Of a DNA stretch of 64,000 nt, positions 18,914 through 29,278 are shown piece by piece. The notes under the pieces were generated by a model. That model saw only the letters and a program-made list of their open reading frames with translations, was not told the DNA's origin and ran no database searches. The DNA comes from Azotimanducus sp965220185 (GTDB lineage Bacteria > Pseudomonadota > Gammaproteobacteria > Pseudomonadales > Azotimanducaceae), in contig OZ244807.1 in the NCBI GenBank assembly GCA_965220185.1, positions 2,294,001-2,358,000 of the forward strand, given 5' to 3'. The translations under genes and the position numbers were made by a program. Each line of letters opens with the position of its first letter. Within the stretch, counting starts at the first letter, position 1.

Positions 18914-20224
18914 GTGAACCGACTGGGACTCACGCACACGCTCCGCACCCCGGGACTGCTCCGGCACCTGCACCGAGGCCGGATCGGGCAAGCGTTCGCG
19001 GCGCTCTATCGCGCCAAGGGTCCGCAGTTTCTATTCCAAGCGCCTTTCTCACGCACGCCGATCCTCGTGCTCATGGGCGTTGATTCCAACCTCTGGGCGG
19101 CTCAGCACAGCGACCGCTATTTGCGGCCTCTTTTTTCGCGCGCGCAACAAGTCGGTGGGCGCCGCGCATCCTTGAATGAGGCGATGTTCAGTGAGACGCT
19201 CGCGCCTGTTCGCACGAGTGCGCACCTCGCTGACAACTTTGAAACGCTGCTCGCGACGAACTACAACATGATGTCCGAGTGGCAAGTAGGCGATGTCTTG
19301 AACGCCAGCGAAGTGTGTCAGCGACTTGCTGAGCGGCAGCTATGCACGCTCGGCCTCGGCATGGAATCACTCGGCTGCACAAGCGATTTCATCGCACTTC
19401 AGCGCCGCGACCTCTTGACCGACGGATTGGGGCTGCTGCCGAAGCCCATGCGTCGCTCTCCCTTCATCGAACGCAAGCGAAGACGGGTTGAAAGGGCGCT
19501 CAAGAAATGCGTGTTCGGCGCGGGAGGCGACCCTGCAAAGTGGGTCGCCGCGCTCTTGCAGGCCAATGCGGACCACCCGCACCTGTTGCCCTTGATCGAC
19601 CTGCCGCCACACTTGGAAGAGGTGCTGATGGCTGCGAAGCGCCTCGGCGACCTACTGGCAATGTGTCTGTGCACACTCGCCTCGCACCCGGATTTGCACG
19701 AGCGCGTCAAGCAGGAGGCGGATGCGATATTTTCAAGCCCGGCGCCCGCGCCAAGCGCACTGGCTTCCGAACAGGTTGACATCACGCGGCGCGTTTACTT
19801 CGAGACGCTGCGCCTGTTCCCGCCGGTCCCGTTTGTGCTGCGCGAAGTCATGAACCCCTTGTCCGCCGCTGGCTGCGATCTGCCGGTTGGCACCCGCGCG
19901 CTCATCGCACAGTGCACGCCGCACTATCTTGAAGAGGCGTTCAAGGATCCCGCGACCTTCGATATTGACCGCTTCGCGGCGGACAGAGCCGAGCATCTGC
20001 GCCCCGGCGCCTTCGCACCCTTCGGGCTTGGCAGCCAAGCTTGTCCAGCAAGCGAACAGAGCGAATTCTATGTGCTCGCGAACCTCCTCGCCCTTGTACA
20101 CTACTTTAATTTCCAAGTCACACCTTCGTCCTACACGTTGCGCCTGAAGATGCTGCCAACGAGTGCGCCGGACAGCCGCCTGCGTATGATCATCACTCGG
20201 AAACGCAACTCACTTCCAAGTTAA
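18914..20224 (+). CDS. Divergent cytochrome P450
   Basis: 436 residues starting at GTG 18914. The K-helix ExxR is ETLR (297-300), followed by LFPPVPFVLREV. The heme-ligand loop is FAPFGLGSQACPA with Cys377. The usual Arg of FGxGxRxCxG is Gln and the Gly after the Cys is Ala. The I-helix acid/Thr pair expected around residue 245 is not evident (RLGDLLAMCLCTLA). It is therefore a real but atypical P450, perhaps with unusual oxygen activation. The stop shares a TTAA palindrome with the convergent yhhQ gene. Confidence 0.75.
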   Translation: MNRLGLTHTLRTPGLLRHLHRGRIGQAFAALYRAKGPQFLFQAPFSRTPILVLMGVDSNLWAAQHSDRYLRPLFSRAQQVGGRRASLNEAMFSETLAPVRTSAHLADNFETLLATNYNMMSEWQVGDVLNASEVCQRLAERQLCTLGLGMESLGCTSDFIALQRRDLLTDGLGLLPKPMRRSPFIERKRRRVERALKKCVFGAGGDPAKWVAALLQANADHPHLLPLIDLPPHLEEVLMAAKRLGDLLAMCLCTLASHPDLHERVKQEADAIFSSPAPAPSALASEQVDITRRVYFETLRLFPPVPFVLREVMNPLSAAGCDLPVGTRALIAQCTPHYLEEAFKDPATFDIDRFAADRAEHLRPGAFAPFGLGSQACPASEQSEFYVLANLLALVHYFNFQVTPSSYTLRLKMLPTSAPDSRLRMIITRKRNSLPS

Positions 20225-20961
20225 CCTTCTCCGATATAGCGGCGCAGATAGTGGCGCGCGGCGTACATGGGGCCTGTGTCGAGCACCGCCACCGTCACCT
20301 TGAACGCATAGCCACTACCAAGATAAATCAGAAATTGCGTGAAGGTAATATCGCCCGCAAACAGTGCGACGCCGAACGTGAAGCTGCTGATCACCGCCGT
20401 GTCGATTAGCTGGCTCGACATGGTTGAGAGGTTGTTCCTGAACCAGAGATGCTTCTCTCCGGTGAAGCTCTTGATGAAATGGAAGATGCGCACATCCCAG
20501 TATTGCGCAGCCATGTAGGCGATCATCGAGCCGATGACAATGCCAGAGGTGTTCTCATAGAGAATTCGGAAGAGTTCGACCTCGCCTTCAAAGTAGGCGC
20601 CGTTCGCGAGGCGAATCGGCTCGGCGAGCGACAGCACCTGCCATGACGGCGGCTGCCCATCGGCTGGCGAGGCCGCCATGCCAAGCCACATGACAGCTAG
20701 GATGAACAAATTGAGTCCGAAGCCTGTGTAGACAAGAAACGTCGCGCGCCGTCGTCCGTAGATCTCGCTAATCAGATCAGTGCAGAGGAACGTCAGCGGA
20801 TACGGCAGCACGCCAATCGCAAGCTGCAGCGGGCCGAACTGAATGAAGCGGCTGATGCCGAGGACATTGAGGAGCGTCATGGCGCACAGGAACACGCCTG
20901 CGAGCACGATGAACACACGCTCGCGCCGCTCGTTGTAGTCAATGTTCGAGGGTTTGCTCAA
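20221..20961 (-). CDS. yhhQ: Queuosine precursor transporter (YhhQ/VUT family)
   Basis: 246-residue integral membrane protein, probably importing queuine precursors. FQFGPLQLAIGVLPYPLTFL and CTDLISEIYGRRRA are family signatures, and about six hydrophobic helices are visible. The start is taken as TTG 20961 because its frame overlaps the stop of the SDR gene (TTGA). A longer frame upstream to 21036 is arginine-rich and reads through the SDR, so it is unlikely to be translated. It is the last gene of metK / QueD-like / SDR / yhhQ, which supports a link to queuosine or pterin metabolism. Confidence 0.87.
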   Translation of the reverse strand: MSKPSNIDYNERRERVFIVLAGVFLCAMTLLNVLGISRFIQFGPLQLAIGVLPYPLTFLCTDLISEIYGRRRATFLVYTGFGLNLFILAVMWLGMAASPADGQPPSWQVLSLAEPIRLANGAYFEGEVELFRILYENTSGIVIGSMIAYMAAQYWDVRIFHFIKSFTGEKHLWFRNNLSTMSSQLIDTAVISSFTFGVALFAGDITFTQFLIYLGSGYAFKVTVAVLDTGPMYAARHYLRRYIGEG

Positions 20962-21653
20962 CGCTGAATCTGACCGAGGTTGGCGTGCAGCACAGCGCCG
21001 TTCAAGGCGGGCTGCGCCGCGACGAAGCGTATGCACTCGGCGATTTCTTGTGGTTCGACAAGCCGCCCGAAGGCATTGGCCTGGGCGACGCTTTGCAGTG
21101 CCTCGGCAGGCAGATGATCGCGCAGCATTTCTGTATCAGTGAAACCGGGGCACACGGCCGCTGTGTGAATGCCTGTGCCGACAAGGTCCTGACAGGTGGC
21201 CCGCATCATGCCGAGCGTGGCATGGCGTGTGGCGACGTAGGCAAACGAACCAGGCACGGCGATCTCGGAAAGGGTCGAGCCCAGGTAGATGATGCTCGAA
21301 CCGGGCGCCATCTTCGGAATAAGCGCTAGGTTGAGCGCCTGCGGCGCGAGCATGTTGATCTCGATGGCGCGTCTGAATCGCTCCTCGGTCGCTTCGAGCA
21401 GGCTGCCGCTCGCGAGCGTGCCAGCGTTGTGAACCAAGCAAATCTCCAACGATGCCGGCATTGAGGCGATAAGCTCGGCGATGGCGGTGGAGCGGGCTTC
21501 AGTTTCCGAAAGATCACAGAAAATGTGTCGCGCCTCGGCAAGCGGGCATTCGCGACGCGAGAGGGTAATGAGCGAATAGTCGTCCTGCAAGAACAGCCTC
21601 GCCGTTTGCAAGCCGATACCAGCGCTCGCGCCTGTAATGACGAGCGTTTTCAT
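20958..21653 (-). CDS. SDR-family oxidoreductase, YxxxR active site
   Basis: 231 residues from ATG 21653, which overlaps the QueD-like stop (ATGA). TGASAGIGLQTA and HNAGTLASG are classical. The catalytic tetrad differs: Ser is in YLGSTLSE, but Tyr-x-x-x-Lys reads YVATR, with Arg replacing Lys. PG-tail: CPGFTDTEML. Coupling to a pterin-synthase-like gene suggests a pteridine reductase role (sepiapterin-reductase-like), which is inference. Translational overlap on both sides indicates a tight operon. Confidence 0.82.
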   Translation of the reverse strand: MKTLVITGASAGIGLQTARLFLQDDYSLITLSRRECPLAEARHIFCDLSETEARSTAIAELIASMPASLEICLVHNAGTLASGSLLEATEERFRRAIEINMLAPQALNLALIPKMAPGSSIIYLGSTLSEIAVPGSFAYVATRHATLGMMRATCQDLVGTGIHTAAVCPGFTDTEMLRDHLPAEALQSVAQANAFGRLVEPQEIAECIRFVAAQPALNGAVLHANLGQIQR

Positions 21654-22143
21654 AGTGTGCGCGAGGCCTCGGCCCAAATACCCGGTGACGATGACACGCC
21701 GATAGTGAGCGAAGAACACTTGGACATGGCCGCTTCTTCGGAGGCGAGCAGCACATCGACAAGGTGCGCGGCCAAGGCTTCGAGGGTAATGTTCTGCACT
21801 GGCAGCAACCGAACATCCGATGCGGGCAAGCCGAAGGTGTCGTTATCAAACTTGACGATGACCTGACCGTCCGTCTCGTACACATCAAGCCACGGCGACT
21901 CAGATGGGATGAGCGTAAACTCATCAAGCGACGCGCACAGGTCTTTGAGCCGCTGCTTGAGACTCGTGTAATCGAAGGCGAGTCCAGCTTCTCCGACTTC
22001 ACAGCTCACGCGGCAACGAACCGTGTAGTTGTGGCCATGCAAGCGCTCGCGGCTCGTTGACGAAAACAGCGTGAAGTGCGCCGCCGAGAAGTGGAAGGAC
22101 TCCTTGGCGAGCTCGATGGTGGTGGCACTCGTGTCCTGCTCCA

Positions 22144-22144
<1 letters not shown>
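21650..22144 (-). CDS. 6-pyruvoyl-tetrahydropterin synthase / QueD-like protein lacking the usual Cys
   Basis: 164 residues from ATG 22144, overlapping the metK stop (TGATG). Zinc ligands: FHFSAAH (His23) and LHGHNY (His36, His38). In QueD the catalytic Cys lies four residues before the HGH; here that residue is Arg32 (SRERLHGH). The protein may thus not be a normal 6-carboxytetrahydropterin synthase. Context (metK, SDR, yhhQ) still points to queuosine or a related pterin pathway; a PTPS-type variant is the alternative. Confidence 0.8.
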
Positions 22145-23313
<1,169 letters not shown>

Positions 23314-23380
23314 AAAACTTGTGCGCTTATTTGGAAATGAAGGCGCGTGATGTTACTAGATTTGCGCACTTCACCATAGA

Positions 23381-24331
23381 ATGCGCTCCATGAACGCCGA
23401 AATCACACTCGTCGCCGGCAACTCGCATCTCGCGTTCGCGCGCGAGATCAGCGACTACCTGGGCATCCCGCTCGCACGCGCGCTATTCAAGCGATTCGGC
23501 AACGAGAACCTCATGTTCCAGTGCCTTGAAAACGTGCGCGAGCAGGATGTGTTCGTGATCCAGACATCGGCTCCGCCGCTGTCCGACCACATCATCGAAC
23601 TGCTGATTATGATCGATGCCTTGAAGCACGCATCCGCTGCCCGCATCACCGTCATCCTGCCCTACTTCCCCTACGCTCGCTCGGACAAGAAGGATCGCCC
23701 GCGCATTTCCATCACCGCGCGCCTGATGGCGGATTTGTTGGAAACCGCTGGCGCCGACCGAGTGCTCACCATGAACCTGCATTCGCCGCAGGTGCAAGGC
23801 TTCTTCCGCATTCCGGTCGATCAGCTCAACGCCACGCCGATTCTTTGCGACCACTTGAGAGCTTCCACCTCGCTCGACGATCATGTGCTCGTCGCGAGCG
23901 ATGTCGGCGAAGCCAAGGACCTGCAAAGCTACGCCGAGCGACTCGGCCTGCCACTCGCGATCATCGACAAGCGCCGCAAGGATGATTCGGAGCAGCCGCG
24001 CGCCGTCGCGCTCATCGGTGAAGTGGAAGGGCGCAACGCGCTCATTATTGACGATGAAGTCGCGAGCGGCGGCACCCTTGTCGAAGCCGCGAGCTTCCTC
24101 GTCTCCGAGGGCGCGCTGCGCGTTGAAGCGGCGGCTGTGCACCCGGTGCTATCCGGCGCCGCGACCAAGCGCCTCGCCAAATCGCCGATCGAACGGCTCG
24201 TTGTGACCAACACCATTCCGGTCAAGCCATCGCCTGATTTTCCCGTCATCCAAGTATCGGTAGCGCCGCTTTTTGCCGAAGCCATCAAAGCGATTCACTC
24301 CGGATCGAGCATCTCGGCACTGTTTCAGTAG
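23381..24331 (+). CDS. Ribose-phosphate pyrophosphokinase-like protein
   Basis: 316 residues (ATG 23381; a second in-frame ATG at 23390). The fold is that of PRPP synthetase: FGNENLMFQ, LPYFPYARSDKKDRPRISIT and MNLHSPQVQGFF. The PRPP loop reads IIDDEVASGGTL, where standard Prs has DDxxDTAGT, so the protein is a divergent paralog and may use a different substrate. It diverges from metK. A 37-bp palindrome lies just after its stop. Confidence 0.85.
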   Translation: MRSMNAEITLVAGNSHLAFAREISDYLGIPLARALFKRFGNENLMFQCLENVREQDVFVIQTSAPPLSDHIIELLIMIDALKHASAARITVILPYFPYARSDKKDRPRISITARLMADLLETAGADRVLTMNLHSPQVQGFFRIPVDQLNATPILCDHLRASTSLDDHVLVASDVGEAKDLQSYAERLGLPLAIIDKRRKDDSEQPRAVALIGEVEGRNALIIDDEVASGGTLVEAASFLVSEGALRVEAAAVHPVLSGAATKRLAKSPIERLVVTNTIPVKPSPDFPVIQVSVAPLFAEAIKAIHSGSSISALFQ

Positions 24332-24342
24332 CAATAAGAATC

Positions 24343-24379
24343 CGTGCAAATTCTTCGATTTAATCGTAGAATTTGTACG
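24343..24379. promoter_or_regulatory. 37-bp palindrome between the PRPP-like gene and the DUF4143 gene
   Basis: Centred on 24361, with 16 of 18 base pairs symmetric and AT-rich arms (AAATTCT/AGAATTT). It begins 11 bp after one stop and ends 32 bp before the next ATG. It could be an operator for the downstream ATPase gene or a bidirectional terminator hairpin. No T-run follows on the plus strand, which favours an operator. Confidence 0.5.
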
Positions 24380-24411
24380 AATTTCACGTGAATCTCGCAA
24401 CTGAACGAGCT

Positions 24412-25602
24412 ATGTGGATAAACCGCACCATCGAGCCACTCCTTCTCAGGCGCTCCAAAACACGTCCTGTCGTTGTTCTCACTGGCGCTCGCCAGACCGG
24501 CAAGACGAGCCTTGTGCGCCGCCTGTTTCCGAATCATCACTACGCCAGCCTTGACTTGCCGAGCGAGGCGCAGCTTGCCGAAAGCGACCCCGAGACGTTT
24601 CTCTCGCTTCACCCGCCGCCGCTCATTGTCGATGAAGTGCAGTATGCGCCCGCCCTCTTCCGGCATATCAAGATGCAAGTTGAGCTTGACCGGTCGCGCG
24701 CAGGCGCCTTCCTGCTCACTGGCTCACAGCCTCTTGAACTCATGAAGTCGGTTTCCGACTCGCTTGCAGGACGCGCGAGCATTCTTGAACTCGAACCACT
24801 GTCCTTCGCAGAAGCCATGACCGCAAGTCCCTCGCTCAGCGTTGAAGCGTTCCTGCTGCGCGGTGGCTTTCCTGAACTGTATCGCACGCCGGAGATCGAC
24901 TCGCAAGACTACTTTCGCTCATATGTTGCGACTTACTTGGAACGCGACCTTCGGCAAATGCTGCGCGTCGCAAATTTGCGAGAGTTCGAGCGATTCCTGC
25001 GCTCATGCGCGCTTCGCACTGGGCAGCTCCTGAATCGCGCCGACCTCGCGCGCGATCTCGGCATCAGCGGCTCGACGGCAGCCGCTTGGCTGTCCTCATT
25101 GCAGGCGACGCATCAACTCGTGCTGTTGGAGCCTTGGTTCAGCAATCGTTCAAAGGCACTTGTCAAGCAGCCAAAGCTCTACCTCAGAGATGCTGGTCTG
25201 GCCGCATTCCTGTGCGGCGTCCACTCACTGCAAGCCCTGCAAACGTCACCGCTTGCAGGACACCTGTGGGAGACACTGGTCTGCGCCGAGATTCGCCGGG
25301 CGCAATATGGACATAGAGGCGCGTGGGGCTTTCATTTCTGGCGCGACCGCACACGCGAAGCAGATTTCCTGTTGCATCATGCGGGCAACTTCCATCTTGC
25401 CGACGCCAAATGGAAGGAACTTCCGGACAAGCGCGATACCGTCACGCTGAACAAGGTCGCAAGCCATTTCCCGCAAGATTGCGTCGTCTCGAAGACAATC
25501 TTTTGCCGCGCATCCAACCCATACCCGATCAGCCAAAGCGATGTCTGGGCGATGTCGCTGAACGCCACGAAAGCACTTTCTCGCTGGAGTGATCCCGGCT
25601 AA
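24412..25602 (+). CDS. ATP-binding protein, AAA + DUF4143 family
   Basis: 396 residues from ATG 24412 (an in-frame TTG at 24373 is less likely). Walker A is LTGARQTGKTSLVRR and the Walker B-like acidic run is LIVDEVQ. The C-terminal half fits DUF4143 (SYVATYLERDLRQM, YLRDAGLAAFLCG, WETLVCAEIRR, and a nuclease-like FWRDRTREADFLL...LADAKW). These proteins are widespread, horizontally mobile and of uncertain function. The gene ends 6 bp before a 40-bp copy of the acyl-CoA dehydrogenase 3' end. Confidence 0.87.
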   Translation: MWINRTIEPLLLRRSKTRPVVVLTGARQTGKTSLVRRLFPNHHYASLDLPSEAQLAESDPETFLSLHPPPLIVDEVQYAPALFRHIKMQVELDRSRAGAFLLTGSQPLELMKSVSDSLAGRASILELEPLSFAEAMTASPSLSVEAFLLRGGFPELYRTPEIDSQDYFRSYVATYLERDLRQMLRVANLREFERFLRSCALRTGQLLNRADLARDLGISGSTAAAWLSSLQATHQLVLLEPWFSNRSKALVKQPKLYLRDAGLAAFLCGVHSLQALQTSPLAGHLWETLVCAEIRRAQYGHRGAWGFHFWRDRTREADFLLHHAGNFHLADAKWKELPDKRDTVTLNKVASHFPQDCVVSKTIFCRASNPYPISQSDVWAMSLNATKALSRWSDPG

Positions 25603-25608
25603 CAGCAT

Positions 25609-25648
25609 CTACAACCCAAGCACGCGCTTCGCGATAACGTTTTTCTGC
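25609..25648. repeat. 40-bp direct repeat, left copy (of the acyl-CoA dehydrogenase 3' end)
   Basis: Identical over 40 bp to 27912-27951, where the same sequence is the stop codon and last twelve codons of the acyl-CoA dehydrogenase gene. The copy ends at the beginning of a C12 tract. The two copies bracket a 2.3-kb region of broken genes. Confidence 0.95.
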
Positions 25649-26290
25649 CCCCCCCCCCCTCATCTTTGCGTTGACACTGCTGGCGCTGATAGCCGGGACA
25701 GCGCACGCGCAGCTAGTCATTCCGGCGACCACCGGAACGGAAGCCTGCACACAGGGCGTGACAGAGACAAGACCGACGGTATTTAACCTTGGGACCCTTA
25801 CACAAAACAGTCTGACATTCACCCTGCCACCGGTCACATTGAACGATCTTAGAGCCTGGTCGGGCAATTCCGGATTACTCTCAGCCACCCTTGATACGGG
25901 GGTTCAAGAAGGTGGAAGGGGTTACCCAAAGCAGATAAAAGGTTTCACAGCCCCCTCATCCAGTCAACAGTCCATCACCTTCTCCAGCCTGAAGAAGAAT
26001 ACGCGCTACACAGTCGTTGTGTACAGGGTTCTCATCTAAATCCGGGCGTCCGACGCTGCTTCAAGACCCGCGGCGAGTTCACCAACGCCGAGCAGAACCT
26101 GAATGCTGAGGGCAACGCCGACCTCACGAAGTTCAGCCGCACCGGGTGCTTCGCGGTGGCGAGCACCCGGCAGGACATCGCGGACTGCATGTGCAACGGC
26201 ACGCGGGGCGGCACACTGATCCTCGCCGGCCAGACTACGGGGAGCCTGGCGGCCAGGCGGAACTGGGGATGCCCCAACCTCGACAGCTAA
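25649..26290 (+). pseudogene. Secreted fibronectin-like protein remnant behind a poly-C tract
   Basis: The frame reads from a tract of about 12 C residues into a signal peptide ending TLLALIAGTAHAQ, then a beta-rich domain with SITFSSLKKNTRYTVVVY, an FN3-like strand pattern. The frame stops at 26037-26039. Coding resumes in another frame (from about 26030) with CFKTRGEFTNAEQNL and ends at TAA 26288-26290, so one frameshift separates the halves. The true start codon has been replaced by the 40-bp repeat: the related gene at 39870 begins MKHPP with its own C-tract at codons 4-6. The only in-frame start left is TTG 25671. The last part has four Cys residues. Confidence 0.6.
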
Positions 26291-26385
26291 GCTAAAAGCT
26301 AAAAGAGTGCCGGGCGATGGTCGGTGACAAGAGGGCATCCATTCACCGGCGCACACCCTGTTCCCGCCCTCGAACTGTCCAGGGA

Positions 26386-26583
26386 ATGGGGAGCACCTCA
26401 CCTGTCATTTCTCGATTGAGTGATGATCAAAAGATGGCGTTTCTACAGATTGCGCAACGGACTCGTGGTACAAGTGGTGTGGGACGAATGATTGTTAATC
26501 CATCTCACCCTGAAATTGCAGAGGATCCATGGGGTCATGTGGCTGCTCAGTTACATCGAATACTTTCGCAGACACGCCGCTGA
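26386..26583 (+). CDS. Small hypothetical protein
   Basis: 65 codons from ATG 26386, with AGGGA 4-5 bases upstream. The sequence starts MGSTSPVISRLSDDQ and has no hydrophobic segment or recognised domain. It lies inside the relic island, convergent with the AAA ATPase pseudogene. It may be real or a remnant. Confidence 0.3.
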   Translation: MGSTSPVISRLSDDQKMAFLQIAQRTRGTSGVGRMIVNPSHPEIAEDPWGHVAAQLHRILSQTRR

Positions 26584-26621
26584 GGTGGTCTGTCTCGCTA
26601 AGGGCAGAATTGAAACCACCA

Positions 26622-27777
26622 TCAAAATGCGTTTCCAGTCTCTTCCCACTGGCGTGATCCGGAATAGTGCTGCTTGATGTAGTCGTGCATGGACGGGATA
26701 GGTACTGTAAGGCTGCCGGTCGTGTCTTCCTGGAGCACGCCGCGATGGACAAGCGTGTCAAATGCGTCGTCGGGCGGGAGTATTTTTTCGAGAAGCGGTT
26801 CGTTTGCGTATACCCGTTCAATGAGTTTGTGGATTTCGAGTGCGCTCGCAACGCCGTCTTTCGGGAGTGTCGTGACAAGTTCGTGCAAGAGTAGTTCGGG
26901 GATGGCATCGATTCGACGCATGTAATAGTCTTCACGTCGGGCTCGCGACCGTTGCTGTATCGCATTGATATTACATTCTGCAAGTTGTCCGCCCACCTTG
27001 ATAAGTTCTTCGCTGATGGCTTGCAGGGTGTCTGTTAGATGCTGGGGCCAGCCAAAAGATTCGTTGATAACGAGTTGTTGCAGCGGTGCGGTATCGCATC
27101 CGCGCCCATCAATACAGAAGTCCTCGTTGTTAAGAAAGGCTTCAAGTGAAGCAATCACTTCTTGTTCGTGAAGCGGTTGAAGTGTTGTGGCGTTGCCAAA
27201 CGACAATCCGGAAATACCAAGCCGGTTCAACGTTGCACATGTGTTACCCAGGCCACCTGCAATCAGAAACACCTTGCCGGCATCGCCTTCATGTAACTGT
27301 TGGAGAATAGAACTTTTCCCGTCAGGGAGATCGCCGCTGGCGTTCTGGGCTTCGTCAAGAAACAATACGAGTGGTTTGTTTTTGTGTTTCCGCAGTGCCA
27401 TCAGTTCGTCAATGCCTGTGATGGCAAGCGGGTTGGTTGTTGACGACGATGCCCGTTCCCCCCAATGCCTGCATTCAACCGGGCACTGGTTGTGGTTTGT
27501 TTTGATTTTTTGAGCTTTTCAGCTTGTTTCGGATCGAGTTGCTTGAACACATGAAAGAGTGCGTTGTCAGGTTGATGCATCCGTGAAGCATCTAAACGGG
27601 CTGTATCGCAGCCCTTTGGGGGGTCTCTTTGATGTGCTCTAGAAGTGCAGTTTTACCAGCGCCGGGCGCACCCTGTGCAATCGCCAGCTCTTCTGTGCGT
27701 CCAACAAAGCGATGCGGCATCTCTCGGTCTTGATCTTGGATGTACTCTTGGAGGAGTGTCGGATCAAAGCGTCGCAT
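26622..27777 (-). pseudogene. AAA ATPase, frameshifted remnant
   Basis: The N-terminal piece starts MRRFDPTLLQEY at 27777 and reaches Walker A (GAPGAGKTALLEHI) before a stop near 27592. A second-frame piece follows (DNALFHVFKQLDPKQAEKL). The third piece (27401-26622) begins near ITGIDELMAL and carries Walker B LVLFLDEAQN. At least two frameshifts separate them, and the spacing between FVGRTEEL and Walker A is too short, suggesting an internal deletion. The intact protein would be an AAA_16/ORC-like ATPase of unknown role. Confidence 0.7.
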
Positions 27778-27911
27778 CGAACGATTCTGCGAGTTGCTGA
27801 AAAACAGCTTGATTCTAGCACAGGCACCCAAATGAACAGGTTGAGACGGTTCGCGATGCGGCGTGTTCGTCAGTAGCAAAATCAGCAAAGCAGCGTGATC
27901 GCTTACGACAA

Positions 27912-27951
27912 CTACAACCCAAGCACGCGCTTCGCGATAACGTTTTTCTGC
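27912..27951. repeat. 40-bp direct repeat, right copy
   Basis: Forms the last 12 codons plus stop of the acyl-CoA dehydrogenase gene and is identical to 25609-25648. It marks the right border of the relic island. Confidence 0.95.
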
Positions 27952-29114
27952 ACTTCGTGCGAGCCGCCAAAGATCGACGCCGCGCGGCCATTGAGGTAGC
28001 GCCCCATGACGCGCTCGCTGCCGGGTGCGCCGGGCCAGCCTTCGTTGCCGCCCTCAAAAGGAGAGATATGGTTGAGGCTCGGCAATCCGTAATATGCAAT
28101 GGCTTCGACCTTGAGCGTTTCGATGGCCTGCGCAAGATCGGAGCTCGAATTCTTCAAGATCGATGATCCCGGACCGGGAGACGCACCCTGCATGGCATCC
28201 ACAGCCATCAGCTCAGTGAGCATGTGCGAGCGGTGCGCAATCTCAACTTCGCTTATTTTGCGGCGAAAAGCGGAATCGTCGATCAACCTCGACCCATCCG
28301 TCGCCTCGCGCTCGGCGATCATCTTCAAATCGTCAATGGAGCTGGCAAGCCGCGCCGATGAACCGCCGCTGCCGCGTTCAAACTCAAGCAGGTATTTGGC
28401 GACAGTCCAGCCTTCATTTTCCGGCCCGACGCGATTGGACTGCGGCACGCGAACATCATCAAAGAACACCTGATTGACTTCATGATCACCTGCCAAGGTG
28501 ATGATCGGCTTGACCTCGATGCCCGGCCGAGCCAACTCGATCAAGAGGAAAGTGATGCCCTGCTGCGGCTTGCCGCTCGCATCGGTGCGCACGAGGCAGA
28601 AGATGTGGTCGGCAAATTGCGCGTGCGTGGTCCAAATCTTTGCGCCGTTGACGATATAGTCATCGCCATCCGTCACTGCGCTGGTCTTGAGGCTTGCAAG
28701 GTCCGAGCCTGAGCCGGGCTCGGAATAGCCTTGGCACCAGTAGTGTTCGCCGCTCAAGATGCGTGGCAGGTAATAGTCCTTTTGCTCGTCCGTGCCGTAC
28801 TTGAACAGCACCGGCGCGAGCATGCCAATGCCCATCGGAATGAGGCCCGGCGCCCCGGCCTTGGCGCATTCCTGACCGAAAATGTACTTTCTGGTGATGC
28901 TCCATCCGGTGCCGCCGTGCTCGACCGGCCAGGAAGGCACCGCCCAGCCGCGCGCATTGAGCACCGACTGCCATTCAAGGGCAAGCGACTTGTCCGAGAA
29001 CACCGAAGTCACGCGCGCGGCGCGGCGGCGAATATCATCGCTGAGATTCGTGTCTAGGAAGTCGATCACTTCCTTACGAAAAGCTTCGTCGTGCGGGTGA
29101 AAGTCGAGATTCAT
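27912..29114 (-). CDS. Acyl-CoA dehydrogenase
   Basis: 400 residues from ATG 29114 (a TTG four codons earlier is possible). A flavoprotein oxidising acyl-CoA to enoyl-CoA. Landmarks: YSEPGSGSDLASLKTSA (FAD/acyl-CoA binding), WTTHAQFADHIFCLVRTD and the C-terminal FGGSHEVQKNVIAKRVLGL. It has no obvious operon partner in this window. Its 3' end is intact despite being one side of the 40-bp duplication. Confidence 0.92.
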   Translation of the reverse strand: MNLDFHPHDEAFRKEVIDFLDTNLSDDIRRRAARVTSVFSDKSLALEWQSVLNARGWAVPSWPVEHGGTGWSITRKYIFGQECAKAGAPGLIPMGIGMLAPVLFKYGTDEQKDYYLPRILSGEHYWCQGYSEPGSGSDLASLKTSAVTDGDDYIVNGAKIWTTHAQFADHIFCLVRTDASGKPQQGITFLLIELARPGIEVKPIITLAGDHEVNQVFFDDVRVPQSNRVGPENEGWTVAKYLLEFERGSGGSSARLASSIDDLKMIAEREATDGSRLIDDSAFRRKISEVEIAHRSHMLTELMAVDAMQGASPGPGSSILKNSSSDLAQAIETLKVEAIAYYGLPSLNHISPFEGGNEGWPGAPGSERVMGRYLNGRAASIFGGSHEVQKNVIAKRVLGL

Positions 29115-29232
29115 GTTGGCCTGCAATAGGAAAGGTCTTGTCTGATCAAGTCTACTTCGTTCGGCGCAGCTTGCGCACCGTGGAATCGCGGACTATGGTG
29201 TCATTGAAGTCACTTCATTGAACGCATAGCAA

Positions 29233-29278
29233 ATGACACAACTGACAGTTCTACTTTGCGTTGACACAACTGACAGTT
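29233..29278. repeat. 28-bp-period duplication over the antitoxin start
   Basis: TGACACAACTGACAGTT occurs at 29234-29250 and again at 29262-29278. The first copy is preceded by A (giving ATG, out of frame with the antitoxin) and the second by T (TTG, in frame). The duplication has separated the ATG from its coding frame. Confidence 0.85.

Noticed and set aside
23314..23380. Possible SAM riboswitch upstream of metK
   Set aside because: The gap is only 67 bp and shared with a divergent gene. I could not find the stem arrangement or conserved blocks of SAM-I, SAM-II or SAM-IV.
24301..24420. Rho-independent terminator after the PRPP-synthetase-like gene
   Set aside because: The palindrome is AT-rich and not followed by a T-run on the plus strand; an operator reading fits at least as well, so it is listed as regulatory.
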